Assembly (NCBI GenBank): GCA_964573885.1
Contig: CAZNLL010000088.1
Location: forward strand, 1-16,977
Source of the DNA: CAZNLL01 sp964573885
GTDB lineage: Bacteria; Desulfobacterota; DSM-4660; Desulfatiglandales; Desulfatiglandaceae
Reading direction: 5' to 3'
Length of the DNA: 16,977 nucleotides
A program made the translations under genes and the position numbers. The notes beneath the pieces were generated by a model. That model was not told the origin of the DNA. It did not search any database and saw nothing but the letters and a program-made list of their open reading frames with translations. Positions 1 to 7,111 of this stretch are shown here, piece by piece (positions within the stretch are counted from its first letter, which is position 1; every line of letters begins with the position of its first letter).

Positions 1-168
1 AATATGTTCAACGAGCTCGTCCGGCTTCATGGTCGCGGCAGCAATGGTCCCCAGGCCCCCGGCTTCGCAAACGGCGGCCGCCGTTTCCCAGCCCGTGATC
101 CACGCCATGGCCCCCTGGAGGATCGGATACTCGATCCCCAGCACCTTGTTGACCCTTGTCTTTAACAT
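1..168 (-). CDS. FabK / nitronate monooxygenase-type flavoprotein, N-terminal part (partial)
   Basis: Only the first 56 codons lie in the window; the gene runs off the left edge. The reading begins MLKTRVNKVLGIEYPILQGA and continues with an AAAVCEAGGLGTI stretch and a MKPDEL segment. This is the typical N-terminus of the 2-nitropropane dioxygenase/FabK TIM-barrel family, where the P-I-hydrophobic-Q-G-(A/G)-M-A motif and the AGGLG turn line the FMN site. Members are either nitronate monooxygenases or FMN-dependent enoyl-ACP/enoyl-CoA reductases, and the visible part cannot separate the two. The ATG at 166-168 is preceded on the minus strand by a GGGAGG ribosome site about 7 bases away, which fixes the start. 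It lies 102 bp downstream of the thioesterase on the same strand, so the two may be co-transcribed. The family call is fairly safe; the exact activity is not. Confidence 0.8.
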   Translation of the reverse strand, partial: MLKTRVNKVLGIEYPILQGAMAWITGWETAAAVCEAGGLGTIAAATMKPDELVEHI

Positions 169-270
169 TTGTTTTCCTCCCTGCCCTGGTCCGTGAAAGC
201 AAAACAGGGGCCTTGATTGGATGCATGGAGACTTGGAGCCAGTCTCTTGCCTAAGCCCGCCGGCACGGGC

Positions 271-723
271 TCAGCCCGGCCCGGAAGTGAGCCTGTCCTT
301 GTGCACCGCCATGAGCGAGAGCAGGGCCTTGGTGACCACCACCACCTCCCCTTTCCTCACGTCGGACACCTCGGATTCGGCGATGATCACCTGACTGCCC
401 TCCCGGATCACCCGGGACCGGCATATCAGCGCCTCTCCATAAGCCGGCCTCAAGAAGTTGATTTTGAATTCAACGGTCAGGATCTGGTATTCCTCCGGCA
501 CTATGGTAAATGCCGAATACCCCGCCGTATGGTCCGACATGGTGGCCATGACCCCTGCATGGATAAAGCCGTCCTGCTGACGGTGGTGCTCCTTGATCTC
601 CACCCGGGACTGGAAATATCCCCTTTTGATCACCTCGGCCTTGAAACCGCAGTATTCAATGAAGCCGCGGCTGTAATCCCGTGCCAGGAAGGCACGCCTC
701 TCCTTAGACACATCCTTTTTCAT
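271..723 (-). CDS. PaaI-family hotdog-fold acyl-CoA thioesterase
   Basis: A complete 150-residue protein, the usual size for a single-hotdog thioesterase. The PaaI/YbgC-like signature is visible as HAGVMATMSDHTAG at residues 55-68; Asp64 sits where the catalytic acid of PaaI-type enzymes is expected. It is followed by the strand pattern TVEFKINFLRPA (a common T-V-x-h-x-I-x-F-L-x-P-A hotdog motif), and then alternating hydrophobic strands ending near VVVTKALLSLMAV. The predicted role is hydrolysis of an acyl-CoA or aryl-CoA in the cytoplasm, releasing CoA from dead-end or surplus thioesters. The substrate is not determinable. The ATG start at 721-723 has only a weak upstream ribosome site (an AGGGG about 16 bases away), so a slightly different start is possible. 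It sits upstream of the FabK/NMO-type gene on the same strand and divergently from the phosphatidyltransferase operon. Confidence 0.85.
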   Translation of the reverse strand: MKKDVSKERRAFLARDYSRGFIEYCGFKAEVIKRGYFQSRVEIKEHHRQQDGFIHAGVMATMSDHTAGYSAFTIVPEEYQILTVEFKINFLRPAYGEALICRSRVIREGSQVIIAESEVSDVRKGEVVVVTKALLSLMAVHKDRLTSGPG

Positions 724-784
724 GGCTGAACTGCAATACCCCTTGTCTTAGAATCCCGGCCCCTTTCCATTTGCCGTGCCTGCA

Positions 785-812
785 AGTATACACATGAGCG
801 TCCTTCATACAA
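785..812 (-). promoter_or_regulatory. Candidate sigma70-type promoter for the thioesterase gene
   Basis: Read on the minus strand, TTGTAT (812-807) is followed after 16 bases by TATACT (790-785). The -10 matches consensus at five of six positions but the -35 only at three. It lies about 60 bp upstream of the thioesterase start. Predicted by eye only. Confidence 0.3.
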
Positions 813-831
813 GCCCTTTCATGATGGGCTT
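811..831. repeat. Inverted repeat AAGCCC-N9-GGGCTT
   Basis: A perfect 6-bp inverted repeat with a 9-base centre lies in the divergent region between the thioesterase and the phosphatidyltransferase operon. It overlaps the proposed minus-strand -35 element. It could be a regulator-binding site or a 5' leader hairpin. There is no T-tract on either side, so a terminator is unlikely. The rest of 724-984 (261 bp) holds no recognisable gene, and I see no convincing plus-strand promoter. Confidence 0.35.
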
Positions 832-984
832 TACTTTCAACGCTTGTGTCGAGGCCTTTTTACTGACATTGTTCCCTCCATAATTTTAGGTGCTATACGG
901 TGGTTCTGTCCCGGAATTTATTCAAAAATGTCTCCATCTGTAGTAAAAGGGGGGAACATGAAATGATTTCTCTCGAGGAGTCCT

Positions 985-2286
985 GTGGATAGGATAATCA
1001 TCATTATTATCTCGCTGTGTATTTCGCTTGTCATGTACTTCGGTTTTGTATTCGCCTTGAGAAGCCAAAGGGGACGCGGTTATCTGGGCGCACACTGGTA
1101 CTACCATCCTAATGCCATTTGCGTGTGGAGGGTCCTTATCGGGTTGGCTGCGACCCTTCTCTACTTCGTGGCCCATCAATACACCTGGGCCATTCTCCTA
1201 TTTACCATCTCAGGGATCCTGGACGGTGTTGACGGCCTCATTGCCAGAAAATGCGACCTGGTAACCCCTTTCGGGGAGGAGATCGATCCCCTCTGCGATA
1301 AATTGACCTATCTCCCTCCCCTCGTCTTTTTTGCCTACCAAGGTCTGCTGAGCGTTCCTCTTGTCTGGGCCTTGGTACTCATAGAGACCTCCGGTCAGTT
1401 CCTGGTGAGGTACATTATAAAGAGTTTTACACGATTTTCAGTGGCGGCCAATAATTTTGGAAAAATCAAGGCGGTCCTGTGCTATGCCCTGATCATTTAC
1501 TGCGCCCTCCTGGATGATGCCCTGGTGATTCCGGATTTTTCCAGGCAGATGTTGGACTTGTGCGTGATTCTTTCTATTTCATCGAGCATGTTCAAGCTCA
1601 TTGCCAACCGTTTCTATGCAGACATCCTCTCACTCCTCAATTTACTCTGCGGCATCACCGGTATTTATCTCGTCTTGGAAGGCCGCTATGTCTATGCAGC
1701 AATCGCGATCCTGGCCGGACAGATCTTTGATGTCTTTGACGGCCGGATGGCTGAAAAGCACGGCGGAACAAAGCTTGGGCCCTGGCTTGACGACATCGCC
1801 GATCTGGTCAGCTTCGGCATATGCCCGGGGCTGATGGTTCTCCTTAAAGGGGACTTGAAATTGCCCTCTTTTATTTTCGGTACCCTTTACACCCTGGCCA
1901 TAGGATTTAGGCTGTGGCGCTACCTGGCCCGCGACAAGTATGACAAAGCCCTCCCTCCCGGGGCCTTCAACGGGCTTCCCAGTCCCGCCGGGGCCATGGT
2001 GGCCCTGGGGGCGTGCCTGCTCTGGAACAACCTCTGGATCATATGGGCGGTAATCCTTGTCATTTCCTTTTTACTCGTGAGCCACATCCGGTTTTTCCAC
2101 TTCAGGAAGGTCATATTAAGGCGGGTACCGCGGACCTTTATTGTTATATTTGGATTTATTGTGGTCTTTGTTATCGCCTATCTCATAAAATCACGAAATT
2201 CCCAAATCCTGGGGGCCTCGCTTTTGGCCTGTTTCCTGGTTTATGTCATCACAAGCGGGCAGCTCCTGGTCAGGAAGGCCGCCTGA
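985..2286 (+). CDS. Tandem CDP-alcohol phosphatidyltransferase (PgsA-like + PssA-like fusion), integral membrane
   Basis: This 433-residue polytopic membrane protein is about twice the length of one CDP-alcohol phosphatidyltransferase and contains two copies of the family active-site motif. The first is textbook: D-x2-DG-x2-AR-x8-G-x3-D-x3-D with Asp80, Asp83, Arg88, Gly97, Asp101 and Asp105. It is followed by NNFGKIKAV, which resembles PgsA-type enzymes. The second has Asp249, Asp252, Gly265, Asp269 and Asp273 but Glu257 instead of Arg, and 7 rather than 8 spacer residues. Its surroundings (LLNLLCGITG before it, DLVSFG and FNGLPSPAGA after it) are PssA-like. Each half would transfer a phosphatidyl group from a CDP-lipid to an alcohol such as glycerol-phosphate, serine or inositol-phosphate; headgroups are unknown. 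The GTG start at 985 has GAGGAG at 975-980. It is first gene of an operon with the phasin-like and UbiB genes. The family is certain; the two distinct activities are inference. Confidence 0.88.
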   Translation: MDRIIIIIISLCISLVMYFGFVFALRSQRGRGYLGAHWYYHPNAICVWRVLIGLAATLLYFVAHQYTWAILLFTISGILDGVDGLIARKCDLVTPFGEEIDPLCDKLTYLPPLVFFAYQGLLSVPLVWALVLIETSGQFLVRYIIKSFTRFSVAANNFGKIKAVLCYALIIYCALLDDALVIPDFSRQMLDLCVILSISSSMFKLIANRFYADILSLLNLLCGITGIYLVLEGRYVYAAIAILAGQIFDVFDGRMAEKHGGTKLGPWLDDIADLVSFGICPGLMVLLKGDLKLPSFIFGTLYTLAIGFRLWRYLARDKYDKALPPGAFNGLPSPAGAMVALGACLLWNNLWIIWAVILVISFLLVSHIRFFHFRKVILRRVPRTFIVIFGFIVVFVIAYLIKSRNSQILGASLLACFLVYVITSGQLLVRKAA

Positions 2287-2328
2287 GCGCTGGTCCTGTT
2301 GGGGAAAAAGCCACGGGGAGGAGAAAAA

Positions 2329-2646
2329 ATGCTGGAGGAGATCAAAAAGGGAATGCTGGCCGGTCTTGGTGCCGTTGTATTGAGCAAGGAAAAGGTCCAC
2401 CGTATCACGACCAGGCTTGTAGAAGAGGCCAAGCTCAGCCCGGAAGACGCAGAAAAATTGGCCGACGAAATCCTGGCCACAGGGGAACGGCAGTGGGCCG
2501 ACTTGGAGTCGTCTATCAGGGATGCCATGAGAAAAAGCCTTGACCATCTGGACATCTGCCGGGGATCTGAGCTGGAAGGCCTCAGAAGAAGGGTCCGCGC
2601 CTTGGAAACCCGGCTGAGCCTCCTTGAGAAGTCGAGCCGGGAATAG
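2329..2646 (+). CDS. Phasin-like small coiled-coil protein
   Basis: A 105-residue soluble, charged helical protein. It opens with MLEEIKKGMLAGLGAVVLSK, a short amphipathic/hydrophobic stretch followed by a region rich in Lys, Glu and Ala. It ends with the leucine-heptad segment LRRRVRALETRLSLLEK, a predicted coiled coil. This layout is typical of the phasin/PhaF-like family often annotated next to ABC1/UbiB kinases. Such proteins coat lipid or polyhydroxyalkanoate surfaces or act as membrane-associated partners. No PHA synthase gene is visible here, so a granule role is not supported by context. The ATG at 2329 is chosen because a strong GGGGAGGAG lies at 2315-2323 with a 5-base spacer; an upstream TTG at 2299 would lack this. 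It is 42 bp after the phosphatidyltransferase and 11 bp before the UbiB gene, so co-translation is likely. Confidence 0.72.
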   Translation: MLEEIKKGMLAGLGAVVLSKEKVHRITTRLVEEAKLSPEDAEKLADEILATGERQWADLESSIRDAMRKSLDHLDICRGSELEGLRRRVRALETRLSLLEKSSRE

Positions 2647-2657
2647 GGGAAAAATAA

Positions 2658-4310
2658 ATGGATTTCAAGACCCTTACCAACCTGACCCGTTTCAAGGACA
2701 TCCTGATCATCCTGATCAAGTACGGCTTTGAGGACCTTGTAGAACGCCTCGAACTGCCCACAGGCCTGATCAAAAAAATCCACAGGACCAGCCGCCCGGA
2801 CTTGGACACCTACGAACGGATCCGCTGCGCCCTGGAAGATCTGGGGCCTACTTTTGTAAAATTCGGCCAAATTATGAGCCTTAGGCCCGACCTCCTCCCT
2901 GAACCCCTGATCCGTGAGCTCAGCAAGCTCCAGGATGATGTGGAGCCTGAGGAATCAGGGGAAATCAGAGGGGTGCTCGATGAAAATCTGGGCCGCCCCC
3001 TTGAAGAAGTATTTTCCATATTTGATGCTGAGCCGGTGGCCGCGGCCTCTCTTTCCCAGGTTCACCGGGCCGTACTCCGCGAGGAGGGGCTCATTGTATC
3101 GCTCAAGATCCAGCGTCCCGGAATTTATCACAAAATCCAAACCGATCTGGACATCCTGGAATCCATTGCCGTGCGTCTGCATCATCGTTCAGAGGAGTTG
3201 CAGGCATATGATCTTCCCGATCTTGTTCGGGTAACCAGGCGCAACCTCCTCAGAGAGCTCGATTTCAAAAGAGAAGCCCGGTACATGACCATCGCCCGTT
3301 TCAACTTAGCCGAGGCCGCTGAAATCTCCATCCCCCGCGTCTATGACCGCTACTGTACCCCACACCTCCTGGTTATGGAATTCATCCAGGGATCCAGGTT
3401 AAGGGACTTGGACACGCAAAGGCTGGAAGATCCCGAAGGTCTGGCCAAACAGGGGTTGAGGGCCGCCATAAAGCAGATTCTTGAGGACGGCTTTTTTCAC
3501 GCCGACCCCCATCCCGGGAATCTGTTGATCACCAGCGGAGGGGGACTGTGCCTTCTTGACTGGGGTCTGGTAGGCCGCCTGACCGACTCGGATCGCTTTG
3601 AGCTCATTGATCTGCTCAGGTCTTTAATGGATAGGGACACAAAGGGGATGGTGGGGATCCTCTTATCCGTCACCTCGGGGGGCGGCGATACGGATCCCCG
3701 AGCCCTTGAAAGGGAGATTCTGGAACTCCTGGATTTTTACTTCACCGTGCCCCTGAAGTCCTTCAATCTGGGCGAGCTCTTGCTCCAGATCACGGGATTG
3801 ATCCGGGACTACCGCTTGAGGATGCCTCCTGACTTTGTGATTATGGCCAAGGCGCTGGTAACGGCGGAAGGTACTGCCCGAAAGATCTACCCTGACTTGA
3901 ACATCATGTCCGAGGCCGAAGAATACGTCCGGAAGCTGGCTGGAGAGCGATACCGCCCTTCCACCCTTTTCCGGAATCTCCGTTCATCCCTGACTCAGAC
4001 CTTTTTCCTCCACCGTCACCTGCCGCGCCATGTGGCCCGGATCTTCAACAAGATTGACCAGGGGCAACTGAGCCTGCGCTTCGAGCATCAAAACCTGGAC
4101 GCCCTTCAGAAGACCCTGGAAAACATCTTCAGCCGTCTTACCTTCGGCATTATCATCGCGGCCATGATCATCGGCTCCTCCATGATCATTACCACTGGAA
4201 TGGGTCCCCTTTTCCTGGGCCTGCCCGTGCTGGGTATCGTAGGCTATCTTATATCCGCGCTCATCGGTCTGTGGTTGATCTTTAATATGATCAGGAGCAG
4301 GAAATACTGA
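2658..4310 (+). CDS. ubiB: UbiB/AarF/ABC1-family atypical kinase, membrane-anchored
   Basis: A 550-residue protein with the full ABC1/UbiB signature in order: KFGQ at 68-71, the Ala-rich nucleotide loop AAAS at 128-131 (family-specific replacement for the Gly-rich loop), Lys150 in SLKIQRPG, the ELDFKREA segment around Glu206, the catalytic-loop HADPHPGN at 281-288, and the metal-binding DWG at 301-303. Two hydrophobic helices near residues 494-514 and 517-546 anchor the C-terminus in the inner membrane, as in UbiB. Family members are ATPases/kinases that support quinone biosynthesis or lipid transport. In an anaerobe the quinone would more probably be menaquinone, so the symbol is a family label. 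A GGGGA ribosome site lies 7 bases before the ATG. The gene is third in the operon with a phosphatidyltransferase and a phasin-like protein, suggesting a shared membrane-lipid task. Confidence 0.9.
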   Translation: MDFKTLTNLTRFKDILIILIKYGFEDLVERLELPTGLIKKIHRTSRPDLDTYERIRCALEDLGPTFVKFGQIMSLRPDLLPEPLIRELSKLQDDVEPEESGEIRGVLDENLGRPLEEVFSIFDAEPVAAASLSQVHRAVLREEGLIVSLKIQRPGIYHKIQTDLDILESIAVRLHHRSEELQAYDLPDLVRVTRRNLLRELDFKREARYMTIARFNLAEAAEISIPRVYDRYCTPHLLVMEFIQGSRLRDLDTQRLEDPEGLAKQGLRAAIKQILEDGFFHADPHPGNLLITSGGGLCLLDWGLVGRLTDSDRFELIDLLRSLMDRDTKGMVGILLSVTSGGGDTDPRALEREILELLDFYFTVPLKSFNLGELLLQITGLIRDYRLRMPPDFVIMAKALVTAEGTARKIYPDLNIMSEAEEYVRKLAGERYRPSTLFRNLRSSLTQTFFLHRHLPRHVARIFNKIDQGQLSLRFEHQNLDALQKTLENIFSRLTFGIIIAAMIIGSSMIITTGMGPLFLGLPVLGIVGYLISALIGLWLIFNMIRSRKY

Positions 4311-4346
4311 AACAGCGGTAAGACTTCAGGTGTTTTCAATGCTCGT

Positions 4347-4369
4347 GAGGATCATGACCTCCTTTCTTT
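4347..4369 (+). terminator. Weak candidate terminator downstream of ubiB
   Basis: GAGG (4347-4350) and CCTC (4358-4361) can form a 4-bp stem with a 7-base loop, followed by a pyrimidine/T-rich TTTCTTTA. It falls in the 57-bp gap between two convergent genes (ubiB ending 4310, thiolase ending 4368), where a terminator is expected. The stem is short, so the call is tentative. Confidence 0.3.
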
Positions 4370-5558
4370 AGTTACCCACAATGAGCACGCTGATGGTGGC
4401 GGACCCTGGCGTGCCGCCCAGATTATGGGTCAGGCCCATCCGGGGGTTCTTGATCTGCCGGGGCCCTGCCTTCTCCTGGAGCTGCTTGTAGATCTCGTAC
4501 ATCATGCGCAGACCGCTTGCCCCGATAGGGTGTCCGAAGCATTTGAGACCGCCGTCCGTGTTTACGGGAAGGCCCCCCTCCAGGTTAAAAAGGCCCGCCT
4601 CCAGGTCCTCCCTGGCCCTACCTCTCTGGCTGAACTGCAGGTCTTCATAAATCACCAGTTCTGTAATGGAGAAACAGTCGTGGACCTCGGCGAGGCTGAT
4701 CTCCTTTCTCGGGTCCTTGATACCCGCCTCCGCATAGGCCGCCTGTCCCGCCCGATAGGTCTCCTCCACATGGGTCCAGTCATATTCAGTGCTGATATAT
4801 CCCTCCTGGGGGCCTACGGCAATCTGCAGGGCCTTTATGTAAACGGGGTCGGGCCTGAACTTTTTGGCCAGATCCTTACGGGTAATAATGGCCGCCGCCG
4901 CCCCGTCGCTCACGCCACAGCAGTCAAAGAGACCCAGGGGCCAGGCAATGATAGGGGCCTTCAGGGCCTTGTCCAGGGAGATCTCCTGCTGAAAATGGGC
5001 CTTGGGATGAAGGCTGCCGTTGTGGTGGTTCTTAACCGCAATCTCGGCCAAGGCCTTTTTTCCCTCTTCGGCGTCCAGTCCGTAACGGTCAAAATAGGCG
5101 GTGGCCATCATGGCAAAGTGGCCCGGTGCGGTAAAGGTGCGGCTCCTGAAGGTATTTTCGCTGAAATTGAGCCCCTGTACCAGCTCGGTATCGGGAAGAC
5201 CGCTGAAGCCGTTGTCTTTGAGTTTTTCCACTCCCAGGGCCAAGGCCACGTCACAGACCCCGGCTGCCACGGCATAGGCTGCATTCCGGATGGCATCCGA
5301 TCCAGTGGCGCACATATTTTCCACGCGGGTTATGGGGATATAGGAAAGCTTCAAGGGCTTTGCCAGGGTCTGACCGCTCAATCCGGACATGTAGGTGCCC
5401 AGCCATGCGGCCTGGATGTCCTTGGGCTCAATGCCGGCGTCTTCAAAGGCCTCGTAGGCTGCATCTACAATCATATCGGTGGAACTCATGTCCCAATTTT
5501 CACCAAACTTGGTACATCCCATACCGATTATGGCGACTTTGTCTTTGATACTCTCCAT
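4368..5558 (-). CDS. SCP2-type thiolase (acetyl-CoA acetyltransferase-like)
   Basis: A 396-residue thiolase-fold enzyme, the usual length for the sterol-carrier/archaeal thiolase branch. The nucleophile is Cys83 in ENMCATGSDA. His293 lies in EVHDCFS and His343 in CFGHPIGASG, the two conserved catalytic blocks. The C-terminus has THNLGGTPGSA where classical thiolases carry the second Cys; SCP2/archaeal thiolases also lack it. Cys340 just before the GHP motif could assist. The enzyme should make or cleave a 3-oxoacyl-CoA. It is second in an operon, 25 bp after the HMG-CoA-synthase-like/DUF35 fusion, with an AGAGGAG ribosome site before its ATG. Thiolases of this branch commonly need a DUF35 partner, as in archaeal acetoacetyl-CoA thiolase, BbsA/BbsB and PhlC/PhlB, and the neighbour supplies one. 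The substrate is unknown; the fold and the active site are clear. Confidence 0.9.
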   Translation of the reverse strand: MESIKDKVAIIGMGCTKFGENWDMSSTDMIVDAAYEAFEDAGIEPKDIQAAWLGTYMSGLSGQTLAKPLKLSYIPITRVENMCATGSDAIRNAAYAVAAGVCDVALALGVEKLKDNGFSGLPDTELVQGLNFSENTFRSRTFTAPGHFAMMATAYFDRYGLDAEEGKKALAEIAVKNHHNGSLHPKAHFQQEISLDKALKAPIIAWPLGLFDCCGVSDGAAAAIITRKDLAKKFRPDPVYIKALQIAVGPQEGYISTEYDWTHVEETYRAGQAAYAEAGIKDPRKEISLAEVHDCFSITELVIYEDLQFSQRGRAREDLEAGLFNLEGGLPVNTDGGLKCFGHPIGASGLRMMYEIYKQLQEKAGPRQIKNPRMGLTHNLGGTPGSATISVLIVGN

Positions 5559-5583
5559 TTCAACTCTCCTCTTTAAAAAGGTC

Positions 5584-6999
5584 TTACGTTCTCACCGGTA
5601 TGCATTTCCACCAGTAATCATAAATGCTTCCCGCGTAGCGGACCTTTCTGAAGGTCATCTCAACGGGCATCCCCACCTTGACCTCCTCAGGGTCCTTATC
5701 GGTCATGTCGCACATGATCCTGCCGCCTTCTTCAAAATCAACCACCGCGACGGTGGCCGGCGGATCCGTGGTGGCAGCCAGATTGTCATGGCTGAAGGTG
5801 GTGAGGCGCCCCCGCTTGTCTGCAAACCGATAGGGTTCAAAGCGGTCCTTACTCTGGCACTTGACACACACCCTTTGAGCAGGATACTGGATGGTGCCGC
5901 AGTTCCTGCACTTGACCCCGAAGAGCCCCATGCCGCCCCGTCTATCCCTCCAAAGGGCCACGGCAGACGGCCTTTCGAGGGGAGGGCGCGAGGGGGGTTG
6001 AACCGGCACGATCCCCCGCCATCTGAGATACTTCTGGTAGTTGATCATCCTTTTCACATTCACCTGCTCATCGAGGCCTTTCACCGAAAATCCCCTGATC
6101 TCGTCCGTCACCCTCAATGCAAAGGCCTCCCCACCATCTCCATACCCTCCGAAGAGGATTCGATCCCCGGGCTCGGCCTTTTCCAGGGCCGCCGCAAGGA
6201 CCATGGGCGCCAGGGCCGTGCCCGCATTTCCCACCGTCTCATAGAGGGGATCCTGCACCTGAGTGGCCGGGTCAAAGCCCAGCTTTTTCGCCACCGTGGA
6301 AAGGAGTTTGGGGTTGGGTCCATAGGCGGCGAGCCGGGAAAAATCCTTGGCCTCCAGATCCATTCGCTTCATAAGCCCTGAGAGGGCTTCCACCAGGACC
6401 CTGAGATACCCCTTCTCCCGGACAAAGCGCTCTTCCCAGGATTCCACGAAGAAATTCTTATCCGAGCGCCACACATCGTTGATTTCGTCAGACAGGGCAT
6501 AGGTGCCCTCGATTTCAGCCACCACTTTGTCTTTTCCCACCACAAGACTTGCCGCCCCGTCACCAAAATCCATTTCATGAGCTCCGTTTGGATAGCCCGT
6601 GCGTATATCCGCCGAGGCGACCATGACCTTTCGGGCCGAGCCCGCGGCCACGGCATCCATGGCCGAGCGCAAGGCGGATGCACCGGCCCGCAGGGAGCCG
6701 GAGAAATCAGCCGTAAACACCTCATTTCTCAGACCCAAGGCAGCCCCCACCAGGGCGGCACACTGTTTTTCTTTATAGGGCGGGGTCGTAGAGGCGAGAA
6801 AGAGCCCGTCCACGGCTTGGCCATCACCGCCTTTCAGGCAGTTCATGCCGGCCGCCACGGCCATGGTCACGCTGTCCTCGTCGTGATTTGCAACCGCCTT
6901 CTCTCCCCGTCCGGCCCTGCCCCCCCAAGCCTGGGCAATTTCACTCCTGGCCAGGCGATAAAAGGGCACATAGACACTAAAACGCTCTACTCCTACCAT
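5584..6999 (-). CDS. HMG-CoA synthase-like domain fused to zinc-ribbon/OB-fold DUF35 domain
   Basis: A 471-residue two-domain protein. Residues 1 to about 310 follow the archaeal-type HMG-CoA synthase/KAS III fold: PPYKEKQ near 73-79, TADFSGSLRAG at 96-106, DFGDGAASLVV, PNPKLLSTVAKKLGF at 228-242, VGNAGTA with Asn258, PGDRILFGGYGDG. About 325-471 is a DUF35 module with a rubredoxin-like zinc ribbon, C364-x2-C367 and C378-x2-C381, then an OB-fold ending in DYWWKCIP. Compared from memory with archaeal HMG-CoA synthase, the nucleophilic Cys position is Leu103 (Ser102 beside it), the general-base Glu is Thr71 and the catalytic His is Tyr226, so the synthase site looks inactive. It probably acts as a scaffold or CoA-channel partner for the downstream thiolase. 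The ATG is preceded by GGGAGAGG about 6 bases away. Homologues are often separate genes; here they are fused. Confidence 0.86.
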   Translation of the reverse strand: MVGVERFSVYVPFYRLARSEIAQAWGGRAGRGEKAVANHDEDSVTMAVAAGMNCLKGGDGQAVDGLFLASTTPPYKEKQCAALVGAALGLRNEVFTADFSGSLRAGASALRSAMDAVAAGSARKVMVASADIRTGYPNGAHEMDFGDGAASLVVGKDKVVAEIEGTYALSDEINDVWRSDKNFFVESWEERFVREKGYLRVLVEALSGLMKRMDLEAKDFSRLAAYGPNPKLLSTVAKKLGFDPATQVQDPLYETVGNAGTALAPMVLAAALEKAEPGDRILFGGYGDGGEAFALRVTDEIRGFSVKGLDEQVNVKRMINYQKYLRWRGIVPVQPPSRPPLERPSAVALWRDRRGGMGLFGVKCRNCGTIQYPAQRVCVKCQSKDRFEPYRFADKRGRLTTFSHDNLAATTDPPATVAVVDFEEGGRIMCDMTDKDPEEVKVGMPVEMTFRKVRYAGSIYDYWWKCIPVRT

Positions 7000-7072
7000 C
7001 GCTATCCTCTCCCTTGTTGTTGGAAAAATCGAAACCCATAAGGTTCCAAATCTCTCTTCTCATATAGGAATA

Positions 7073-7101
7073 TCTAAATCACTTTTCAGAAACCTAGTCA
7101 A
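7073..7101 (-). promoter_or_regulatory. Candidate promoter for the HMGCS-DUF35/thiolase operon
   Basis: On the minus strand TTGACT (7101-7096) is followed after 17 bases by TTTAGA (7078-7073). The -35 matches five of six consensus positions; the -10 is weak. It lies about 75 bp before the ATG at 6999. Predicted by eye. Confidence 0.33.
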
Positions 7102-7111
7102 GAAAAAAGTG
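7080..7111. repeat. Inverted repeat CACTTTT-N18-AAAAGTG
   Basis: A perfect 7-bp inverted repeat flanks most of the proposed minus-strand promoter: its arms are 7080-7086 and 7105-7111. The spacing places the arms about two helical turns apart, which suits a dimeric regulator. The arms are A/T-rich, so chance occurrence is quite possible. Confidence 0.25.

Noticed and set aside
963..992. Nine-codon frame just before the phosphatidyltransferase, possible leader peptide
   Set aside because: The GAGGAG within it serves the GTG at 985; it has no ribosome site of its own and no attenuator-like structure follows.
2299..2328. Upstream TTG start for the phasin-like protein
   Set aside because: The ATG at 2329 has a strong ribosome site at ideal spacing, and the extra ten residues would translate that site itself.
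4425..5576. Long plus-strand open frame (383 codons) opposite the thiolase
   Set aside because: It is the antisense shadow of a clear thiolase with catalytic motifs; its translation shows no family resemblance and a Gly/His/Leu-biased composition.
5479..6381. 300-codon plus-strand open frame opposite the HMGCS-DUF35 gene
   Set aside because: Antisense to a well-supported gene, no motifs, no credible ribosome site.
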